Positions 53,421-64,000 of a stretch of 64,000 nt of DNA are shown here, piece after piece. The position numbers and the translations under genes are program-made. The DNA comes from Onthophagus taurus (lineage: Eukaryota; Arthropoda; Insecta; Coleoptera; Scarabaeidae). How positions within the stretch are numbered: position 1 is the stretch's first letter; each line of letters begins with the position of its first letter. The stretch is from NCBI RefSeq assembly GCF_036711975.1, contig NW_027248937.1, positions 1-64,000 of the forward strand, in the 5' to 3' direction. Below the pieces are notes generated by a model. That model searched no databases, was not told where the DNA came from, and saw nothing but the letters and a program-made list of their open reading frames with translations.

Positions 53421-56400
53421 CAGACGCCAAATGACATCTTTGAGCATGTTGGAGATAAAAAACAAAATGTGCCCAAAACGTGATATTATGACGTTATACG
53501 CCGTTCTGAGACAAGTTTGAACTTTCTATCACTTTTGGTTCCGATAATTTTGTTGACCATATTTGTGATATTCAGACGCCAAATGACATCTTTGAGCATG
53601 TTGGAGATAAAAAACAAAATGTGCCCAAAACGTGATATTATGACGTTATACGCCGTTCTGAGACATGTTTGAACATTCTATCACTTTTGGTTCCGATAAT
53701 TCTGTTGACCATATTTGTGATATTCAGACGCCAAATGACATCTTTGAGCATGTTGGAGATAAAAAACAAAATGTGCCCAAAACGTGATATTATGACGTTA
53801 TACGCCGTTCTGAGACATGTTTGAACTTTCTATCACTTTTGGTTCCGATAATTCTGTTGACCATATTTTTGATATTCAGACGCCAAATGACATCTTTGAG
53901 CATGTTGGAGATAAAAAACAAAATGTGCCCAAAACGTTATATTATGACGTTATACGCCGTTCTGAGACATGTTTGAACTTTCTATCACTTTTGGTTCCGA
54001 TAATTCTGTTGACCATATTTGTGATATTCAGGCGCCAAATGACATGTTGGAGCATGTTGGAGATAAAAAACAAAATGTGCCCAAAACGTGATATTATGAC
54101 GTTATACGCCGTTCTGAGACATGTTTGAACTTTCTATCACTTTTGGTTCCGATAATTCTGTTGACCATATTTTTGATATTCAGACGCCAAATGACATCTT
54201 TGAGCATGTTGGAGATAAAAAACAAAATGTGCCCAAAACGTGATATTATGACGTTATACGCCGTTCTGAGACAAGTTTGAACTTTCTATCACTTTTGGTT
54301 CCGATAATTTTGTTGACCATATTTGTGATATTCAGACGCCAAATGACATCTTTGAGCATGTTGGAGATAAAAAACAAAATGTGCCCAAAACGTGATATTA
54401 TGACGTTATACGCCGTTCTGAGACATGTTTGAACTTTCTATCACTTTTGGTTCCGATAATTCTGTTGACCATATTTGTGATATTCAGACGCCAAATGACA
54501 TCTTTGAGCATGTTGGAGATAAAAAACAAAATGTGCCCAAAACGTGATATTATGACGTTATACGCCGTTCTGAGACATGTTTGAACTTTCTATCACTTTT
54601 GGTTCCGATAATTCTGTTGACCATATTTTTGATATTCAGACGCCAAATGACATCTTTGAGCATGTTGGAGATAAAAAACAAAATGTGCCCAAAACGTTAT
54701 ATTATGACGTTATACGCCGTTCTGAGACATGTTTGAACTTTCTATCACTTTTGGTTCCGATAATTCTGTTGACCATATTTGTGATATTCAGGCGCCAAAT
54801 GACATGTTGGAGCATGTTGGAGATAAAAAACAAAATGTGCCCAAAACGTGATATTATGACGTTATACGCCGTTCTGAGACATGTTTGAACTTTCTATCAC
54901 TTTCGGTTCCGATAATTCTGTTGACCATATTTGTGATATTCAGGCGCCAAATGACATGTTGGAGCATGTTGGAGATAAAAAACAAAATGTGCCCAAAACG
55001 TGATATTATGACGTTATACGCCGTTCTGAGACATGTTTGAACTTTCTATCACTTTTGGTTCCGATAATTCTGTTGACCATATTTGTGATATTCAGGCGCC
55101 AAATGACATGTTGGAGCATGTTGGAGATAAAAAACAAAATGTGCCCAAAACGTGATATTATGACGTTATACGCCGTTCTGAGACATGTTTGAACTTTCTA
55201 TCACTTTTGGTTCCGATAATTCTGTTGACCATATTTGTGATATTCAAGCGCCAAATGACATGTTGGAGCATGTTGGAGATAAAAAACAAAATGTGCCCAA
55301 AACGTTATATTATGACGTTATACGCCGTTCTGAGACATGTTTGAACTTTCTATCACTTTTGGTTCCGATAATTCTGTTGACCATATTTGTGATATTCAGG
55401 CGCCAAATGACATGTTGGAGCATGTTGGAGATAAAAAACAAAATGTGCCCAAAACGTGATATTATGACGTTATACGCCGTTCTGAGACAAGTTTGAACTT
55501 TCTATCACTTTTGGTTCCGATAATTCTGTTGACCATATTTGTGATATTCAGACGCCAAATGACATCTTTGAGCATGTTGGAGATAAAAAACAAAATGTGC
55601 CCAAAACGTGATATTATGACGTTATACGCCGTTCTGAGACAAGTTTGAACTTTCTATCACTTTTGGTTCCGATAATTCTGTTGACCATATTTGTGATATT
55701 CAGGCGCCAAATGACATGTTGGAGCATGTTGGAGATAAAAAACAAAATGTGCCCAAAACGTGATATTATGACGTTATACGCCGTTCTGAGACATGTTTGA
55801 ACTTTCTATAACTTTTGGTTCCGATAATTCTGTTGACCATATTTGTGATATTCAGGCGCCAAATGACATGTTGGAGCATGTTGGAGATAAAAAACAAAAT
55901 GTGCCCAAAACGTGATATTATGACGTTATACGCCGTTCTGAGACATGTTTGAACTTTCTATCACTTTCGGTTCCGATAATTCTGTTGACCATATTTGTGA
56001 TATTCAGGCGCCAAATGACATGTTGGAGCATGTTGGAGATAAAAAACAAAATGTGCCCAAAACGTGATATTATGACGTTATACGCCGTTCTGAGACATGT
56101 TTGAACTTTCTATCACTTTTGGTTCCGATAATTCTGTTGACCATATTTGTGATATTCAAGCGCCAAATGACATGTTGGAGCATGTTGGAGATAAAAAACA
56201 AAATGTGCCCAAAACGTTATATTATGACGTTATACGCCGTTCTGAGACATGTTTGAACTTTCTATCACTTTTGGTTCCGATAATTCTGTTGACCATATTT
56301 GTGATATTCAGGCGCCAAATGACATGTTGGAGCATGTTGGAGATAAAAAACAAAATGTGCCCAAAACGTGATATTATGACGTTATACGCCGTTCTGAGAC

Positions 56401-58982
56401 AAGTTTGAACTTTCTATCACTTTTGGTTCCGATAATTCTGTTGACCATATTTGTGATATTCAGACGCCAAATGACATGTTGGAGCATGTTGGAGATAAAA
56501 ACAAAATGTGCCCAAAACGTGATATTATGACGTTATACGCCGTTCTGAGACATGTTTGAACTTTCTATCACTTTTGGTTCCGATAATTCTGTTGACCATA
56601 TTTTTGATATTCAGACGCCAAATGACATCTTTGAGCATGTTGGAGATAAAAAACAAAATGTGCCCAAAACGTGATATTATGACGTTATACGCCGTTCTGA
56701 GACATGTTTGAACTTTCTATCACTTTTGGTTCCGATAATTCTGTTGACCATATTTGTGATAATCAGGCGCCAAATGACATGTTGGAGCATGTTGGAGATA
56801 AAAAACAAAATGTGCCCAAAACGTGATATTATGACGTTATACGCCGTTCTGAGACATGTTTGAACTTTCTATCACTTTTGGTTCCGATAATTCTGTTGAC
56901 CATATTTGTGATATTCAGACGCCAAATGACATCTTTGAGCATGTTGGAGATAAAAAACAAAATGTGCCCAAAACGTGATATTATGACGTTATACGCCGTT
57001 CTGAGACATGTTTGAACTTTCTATCACTTTTGGTTCCGATAATTCTGTTGACCATATTTTTGATATTCAGACGCCAAATGACATCTTTGAGCATGTTGGA
57101 GATAAAAAACAAAATGTGCCCAAAACGTTATATTATGACGTTATACGCCGTTCTGAGACATGTTTGAACTTTCTATCACTTTTGGTTCCGATAATTCTGT
57201 TGACCATATTTGTGATATTCAGGCGCCAAATGACATGTTGGAGCATGTTGGAGATAAAAAACAAAATGTGCCCAAAACGTGATATTATGACGTTATACGC
57301 CGTTCTGAGACATGTTTGAACTTTCTATCACTTTCGGTTCCGATAATTCTGTTGACCATATTTGTGATATTCAGGCGCCAAATGACATGTTGGAGCATGT
57401 TGGAGATAAAAAACAAAATGTGCCCAAAACGTGATATTATGACGTTATACGCCGTTCTGAGACATGTTTGAACTTTCTATCACTTTTGGTTCCGATAATT
57501 CTGTTGACCATATTTGTGATATTCAGGCGCCAAATGACATGTTGGAGCATGTTGGAGATAAAAAACAAAATGTGCCCAAAACGTGATATTATGACGTTAT
57601 ACGCCGTTCTGAGACATGTTTGAACTTTCTATCACTTTCGGTTCCGATAATTCTGTTGACCATATTTGTGATATTCAGGCGCCAAATGACATGTTGGAGC
57701 ATGTTGGAGATAAAAAACAAAATGTGCCCAAAACGTGATATTATGACGTTATACGCCGTTCTGAGACATGTTTGAACTTTCTATCACTTTTGGTTCCGAT
57801 AATTCTGTTGACCATATTTGTGATATTCAAGCGCCAAATGACATGTTGGAGCATGTTGGAGATAAAAAACAAAATGTGCCCAAAACGTTATATTATGACG
57901 TTATACGCCGTTCTGAGACATGTTTGAACTTTCTATCACTTTTGGTTCCGATAATTCTGTTGACCATATTTGTGATATTCAGGCGCCAAATGACATGTTG
58001 GAGCATGTTGGAGATAAAAAACAAAATGTGCCCAAAACGTGATATTATGACGTTATACGCCGTTCTGAGACAAGTTTGAACTTTCTATCACTTTTGGTTC
58101 CGATAATTCTGTTGACCATATTTGTGATATTCAGGCGCCAAATGACATGTTGGAGCATGTTGGTGATAAAAAACAAAATGTGCCCAAAACGTGATATTAT
58201 GACGTTATACGCCGTTCTGAGACATGTTTGAACTTTCTATCACTTTTGGTTCCGATAATTCTGTTGACCATATTTGTGATATTCAGGCGCCAAATGACAT
58301 GTTGGAGCATGTTGGTGATAAAAAACAAAATGTGCCCAAAACGTGATATTATGACGTTATACGCCGTTCTGAGACATGTTTGAACTTTCTATCACTTTTG
58401 GTTCCGATAATTCTGTTGACCATATTTGTGATATTCAAGCGCCAAATGACATGTTGGAGCATGTTGGAGATAAAAAACAAAATGTGCCCAAAACGTTATA
58501 TTATGACGTTATACGCCGTTCTGAGACATGTTTGAACTTTCTATCACTTTTGGTTCCGATAATTCTGTTGACCATATTTGTGATATTCAGGCGCCAAATG
58601 ACATGTTGGAGCATGTTGGAGATAAAAAACAAAATGTGCCCAAAACGTGATATTATGACATTATACGCCGTTCTGAGACAAGTTTGAACTTTCTATCACT
58701 TTTGGTTCCGATAATTCTGTTGACCATATTTGTGATATTCAGACGCCAAATGACATGTTGGAGCATGTTGGAGATAAAAACAAAATGTGCCCAAAACGTG
58801 ATATTATGACGTTATACGCCGTTCTGAGACATGTTTGAACTTTCTATCACTTTTGGTTCCGATAATTCTGTTGACCATATTTTTGATATTCAGACGCCAA
58901 ATGACATCTTTGAGCATGTTGGAGATAAAAAACAAAATGTGCCCAAAACGTGATATTATGACGTTATACGCCGTTCTGAGAC

Positions 58983-61900
58983 ATGTTTGAACTTTCTATC
59001 ACTTTTGGTTCCGATAATTCTGTTGACCATATTTGTGATAATCAGGCGCCAAATGACATGTTGGAGCATGTTGGAGATAAAAAACAAAATGTGCGAAAAA
59101 CGTTATATTATGCCGTTATACGCCGTTCTGAGACATGTTTGAACTTTCTATCACTTTTGGTTCCGATAATTCTGTTGACCATATTTGTGATATTCAGACG
59201 CCAAATGACATCTTTGAGCATGTTGGAGATAAAAAACAAAATGTGCCCAAAACGTGATATTATGACGTTATACGCCGTTCTGAGACATGTTTGAACTTTC
59301 TATCACTTTTGGTTCCGATAATTCTGTTGACCATATTTTTGATATTCAGACGCCAAATGACATCTTTGAGCATGTTGGAGATAAAAAACAAAATGTGCCC
59401 AAAACGTTATATTATGACGTTATACGCCGTTCTGAGACATGTTTGAACTTTCTATCACTTTTGGTTCCGATAATTCTGTTGACCATATTTGTGATATTCA
59501 GGCGCCAAATGACATGTTGGAGCATGTTGGAGATAAAAAACAAAATGTGCCCAAAACGTTATATTATGACGTTATACGCCGTTCTGAGACATGTTTGAAC
59601 TTTCTATCACTTTTGGTTCCGATAATTCTGTTGACCATATTTGTGATATTCAGACGCCAAATGACATCTTTGAGCATGTTGGAGATAAAAAACAAAATGT
59701 GCCCAAAACGTGATATTATGACGTTATACGCCGTTCTGAGACATGATTGAACTTTCTATCACTTTTGGTGCCGATAATTCTGTTGACCATATTTTTGATA
59801 TTCAGACGCCAAATGACATCTTTGAGCATGTTGGAGATAAAAAACAAAATGTGCCCAAAACGTTATATTATGACGTTATACGCCGTTCTGAGACATGTTT
59901 GAACTTTCTATCACTTTTGGTTCCGATAATTCTGTTGACCATATTTGTGATATTCAGACGCCAAATGACATCTTTGAGCATGTTGGAGATAAAAAACAAA
60001 ATGTGCCCAAAACGTGATATTATGACGTTATACGCCGTTCTGAGACATGTTTGAACTTTCTATCACTTTTGGTTCCGATAATTCTGTTGACCATATTTTT
60101 GATATTCAGACGCCAAATGACATCTTTGAGCATGTAGGAGATAAAAAACAAAATGTGCCCAAAACGTTATATTATGACGTTATACGCCGTTCTGAGACAT
60201 GTTTGAACTTTCTATCACTTTTGGTTCCGATAATTCTGTTGACCATATTTGTGATATTCAGGCGCCAAATGACATGTTGGAGCATGTTGGAGATAAAAAA
60301 CAAAATGTGCCCAAAACGTTATATTATGACGTTATACGCCGTTCTGAGACATGTTTGAACTTTCTATCACTTTTGGTTCCGATAATTCTGTTGACCATAT
60401 TTGTGATATTCAGACGCCAAATGACATCTTTGAGCATGTTGGAGATAAAAAACAAAATGTGCCCAAAACGTGATATTATGACGTTATACGCCGTTCTGAG
60501 ACATGATTGAACTTTCTATCACTTTTGGTTCCGATAATTCTGTTGACCATATTTTTGATATTCAGACGCCAAATGACATCTTTGAGCATGTTGGAGATAA
60601 AAAACAAAATGTGCCCAAAACGTTATATTATGACGTTATACGCCGTTCTGAGACATGTTTGAACTTTCTATCACTTTTGGTTCCGATAATTCTGTTGACC
60701 ATATTTGTGATATTCAGGCGCCAAATGACATGTTGGAGCATGTTGGAGATAAAAAACAAAATGTGCCCAAAACGTGATATTATGACGTTATACGCCGTTC
60801 TGAGACATGTTTGAACTTTCTATCACTTTTGGTTCCGATAATTCTGTTGACCATATTTGTGATATTCAGACGCCAAATGACATGCTGGAGCATGTTGGAG
60901 ATAAAAAACAAAATGTGCCCAAAACGTTATATTATGACGTTATACGCCGTTCTGAGACATGTTTGAACTTTCTATCACTTTTGGTTCCGATAATTCTGTT
61001 GACCATATTTGTGATATTCAGGCGCCAAATGACATGTTGGAGCATGTTGGAGATAAAAACAAAATGTGCCCAAAACGTGATATTATGACGTTATACGCCG
61101 TTCTGAGACATGTTTGAACTTTCTATCACTTTTGGTTCCGATAATTCTGTTGACCATATTTGTGATATTCAGGCGCCAAATGACATGTTGGAGCATGTTG
61201 GAGATAAAAAACAAAATGTGCCCAAAACGTGATATTATGACATTATACGCCGTTCTGAGACAAGTTTGAACTTTCTATCACTTTTGGTTCCGATAATTCT
61301 GTTGACCATATTTGTGATATTCAGACGCCAAATGACATGTTGGAGCATGTTGGAGATAAAAACAAAATGTGCCCAAAACGTGATATTATGACGTTATACG
61401 CCGTTCTGAGACATGTTTGAACTTTCTATCACTTTTGGTTCCGATAATTCTGTTGACCATATTTGTGATATTCAAGCGCCAAATGACATGTTGGAGCATG
61501 TTGGAGATAAAAAACAAAATGTGCCCAAAACGTTATATTATGACGTTATACGCCGTTCTGAGACATGTTTGAACTTTCTATCACTTTTGGTTCCGATAAT
61601 TCTGTTGACCATATTTGTGATATTCAGGCGCCAAATGACATGTTGGAGCATGTTGGAGATAAAAAACAAAATGTGCCCAAAACGTGATATTATGACGTTA
61701 TACGCCGTTCTGAGACAAGTTTGAACTTTCTATCACTTTTGGTTCCGATAATTCTGTTGACCATATTTGTGATATTCAGACGCCAAATGACATCTTTGAG
61801 CATGTTGGAGATAAAAAACAAAATGTGCCCAAAACGTGATATTATGACGTTATACGCCGTTCTGAGACAAGTTTGAACTTTCTATCACTTTTGGTTCCGA

Positions 61901-64000
61901 TAATTCTGTTGACCATATTTGTGATATTCAGGCGCCAAATGACATGTTGGAGCATGTTGGAGATAAAAAACAAAATGTGCCCAAAACGTGATATTATGAC
62001 GTTATACGCCGTTCTGAGACATGTTTGAACTTTCTATCACTTTTGGTTCCGATAATTCTGTTGACCATATTTGTGATATTCAGGCGCCAAATGACATGTT
62101 GGAGCATGTTGGAGATAAAAAACAAAATGTGCCCAAAACGTGATATTATGACGTTATACGCCGTTCTGAGACATGTTTGAACTTTCTATCACTTTCGGTT
62201 CCGATAATTCTGTTGACCATATTTGTGATATTCAGGCGCCAAATGACATGTTGGAGCATGTTGGTGATAAAAAACAAAATGTGCCCAAAACGTGATATTA
62301 TGACGTTATACGCCGTTCTGAGACAAGTTTGAACTTTCTATCACTTTTGGTTCCGATAATTCTGTTGACCATATTTGTGATATTCAGACGCCAAATGACA
62401 TCTTTGAGCATGTTGGAGATAAAAAACAAAATGTGCCCAAAACGTGATATTATGACGTTATACGCCGTTCTGAGACAAGTTTGAACTTTCTATCACTTTT
62501 GGTTCCGATAATTCTGTTGACCATATTTGTGATATTCAGGCGCCAAATGACATGTTGGAGCATGTTGGAGATAAAAAACAAAATGTGCCCAAAACGTGAT
62601 ATTATGACGTTATACGCCGTTCTGAGACATGTTTGAACTTTCTATCACTTTTGGTTCCGATAATTCTGTTGACCATATTTGTGATATTCAGGCGCCAAAT
62701 GACATGTTGGAGCATGTTGGAGATAAAAAACAAAATGTGCCCAAAACGTGATATTATGACGTTATACGCCGTTCTGAGACATGTTTGAACTTTCTATCAC
62801 TTTCGGTTCCGATAATTCTGTTGACCATATTTGTGATATTCAGGCGCCAAATGACATGTTGGAGCATGTTGGTGATAAAAAACAAAATGTGCCCAAAACG
62901 TGATATTATGACGTTATACGCCGTTCTGAGACATGTTTGAACTTTCTATCACTTTTGGTTCCGATAATTCTGTTGACCATATTTGTGATATTCAAGCGCC
63001 AAATGACATGTTGGAGCATGTTGGAGATAAAAAACAAAATGTGCCCAAAACGTGATATTATGACGTTATACGCCGTTCTGAGACATGTTTGAACTTTCTA
63101 TCACTTTTGGTTCCGATAATTCTGTTGACCATATTTGTGATATTCAGGCGCCAAATGACATGTTGGAGCATGTTGGAGATAAAAAACAAAATGTGCCCAA
63201 AACGTGATATTATGACATTATACGCCGTTCTGAGACAAGTTTGAACTTTCTATCACTTTTGGTTCCGATAATTCTGTTGACCATATTTGTGATATTCAGA
63301 CGCCAAATGACATGTTGGAGCATGTTGGAGATAAAAACAAAATGTGCCCAAAACGTGATATTATGACGTTATACGCCGTTCTGAGACATGTTTGAACTTT
63401 CTATCACTTTTGGTTCCGATAATTCTGTTGACCATATTTTTGATATTCAGACGCCAAATGACATCTTTGAGCATGTTGGAGATAAAAAACAAAATGTGCC
63501 CAAAACGTGATATTATGACGTTATACGCCGTTCTGAGACATGTTTGAACTTTCTATCACTTTTGGTTCCGATAATTCTGTTGACCATATTTGTGATAATC
63601 AGGCGCCAAATGACATGTTGGAGCATGTTGGAGATAAAAAACAAAATGTGCGAAAAACGTTATATTATGCCGTTATACGCCGTTCTGAGACATGTTTGAA
63701 CTTTCTATCACTTTTGGTTCCGATAATTCTGTTGACCATATTTGTGATATTCAGACGCCAAATGACATCTTTGAGCATGTTGGAGATAAAAAACAAAATG
63801 TGCCCAAAACGTGATATTATGACGTTATACGCCGTTCTGAGACATGTTTGAACTTTCTATCACTTTTGGTTCCGATAATTCTGTTGACCATATTTTTGAT
63901 ATTCAGACGCCAAATGACATCTTTGAGCATGTTGGAGATAAAAAACAAAATGTGCCCAAAACGTTATATTATGACGTTATACGCCGTTCTGAGACATGTT
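58983..64000. repeat. Higher-order duplication, 4557-bp offset, running off the window
   Basis: Private variants at 58983-59443 (GATAATCAGG, GTGCGAAAAACG, TATGCCGTT) recur at 63540-64000 with an offset of 4557 bp (30 x 152 minus 3). Confidence 0.8.

Larger units (their letters stand above)
24909..64000. repeat. 152-bp tandem satellite array (about 257 monomers)
   Basis: Monomers run from GGAGATAAAAAACAAAATGT to GACATnTTnGAGCATGTT and continue to the window end without interruption. Two main variants differ at linked sites: CAGACGCC with CATCTTTGAGC, and CAGGCGCC with CATGTTGGAGC. A third variable base is ACGTGATA or ACGTTATA. Neighbouring monomers differ by few substitutions, and 148-151-bp deletion variants occur. 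Repeated ~103-codon open frames span two monomers but shift frame each unit (152 is not a multiple of 3) and are not genes. The satellite is probably heterochromatic and possibly centromeric. Confidence 0.97.

Noticed and set aside
24972..63851. Many ~81-103 aa open frames beginning MFELS across the 39-kb array
   Set aside because: They span two 152-bp monomers in shifting frames because 152 is not divisible by 3, and they vary only by array substitutions. They are by-products of the satellite.
24909..64000. Possible CRISPR-like array
   Set aside because: Repeats are contiguous, 152 bp long, with no unique spacers. The context is eukaryotic.

Overview
This window looks like eukaryotic nuclear DNA from an arthropod, most likely an insect. 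The evidence is short GT-AG introns, a TTAGG-type interstitial repeat near 16.71 kb, TATA boxes paired with arthropod TCAGT-type initiators, two families of eukaryotic mobile elements, and about 39 kb of satellite DNA. The species cannot be named from the sequence. The TTAGG motif fits several insect orders, including Hymenoptera.

Region 1 (1-10792) is an array of Penelope-like retroelements (PLEs). Each 3162-bp unit has an upstream pseudo-LTR of about 420 bp, one 854-codon reverse transcriptase/GIY-YIG endonuclease gene, and a short 3' tail. Two plus-strand units stand head to tail and end in a partial third pseudo-LTR. One full and one partial unit stand on the minus strand. The two sets meet head to head at a 10-bp spacer (4048-4057), so 1-8104 is a near-perfect palindrome. 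Every pseudo-LTR carries a 43-nt hammerhead-ribozyme-like motif with a very short stem III and an atypical core.

Region 2 (10793 to about 24.9 kb) is the remains of a Polinton/Maverick (adintovirus-like) virus-like transposon. The last PLE fragment interrupts its adenain-like protease, leaving the C-terminal 57 codons. Rightward genes follow: a candidate penton, the candidate major capsid protein, two small unknown genes, an unusual spliced accessory block, the packaging ATPase, a conserved 387-aa protein, a 141-aa protein and the integrase with a chromodomain. A leftward protein-primed family B DNA polymerase converges on the integrase. It is split by a 64-nt intron from an N-terminal zinc-finger exon, so what look like two genes are one. 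No intact terminal inverted repeat is visible.

The accessory block (about 14.2-16.7 kb) is the most unusual part. A GC-box/TATA promoter is followed by a leader with about seven candidate introns of 54-65 nt separated by exons of 19-70 nt. The last acceptor abuts the start codon of a 325-aa protein of unknown function. Nine bases after its stop codon a second start codon, also preceded by AG, opens a two-exon 85-aa protein with a coiled coil and a PPPPY late-domain motif. This resembles the logic of a spliced viral leader feeding more than one ORF.

Region 3 (24909-64000) is an uninterrupted tandem satellite of about 152 bp, roughly 257 monomers, with two main variants and nested higher-order duplications (760, 4102, 4557 and 4712 bp). 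It has no credible gene. A 22-bp-arm hairpin lies just before the satellite starts.
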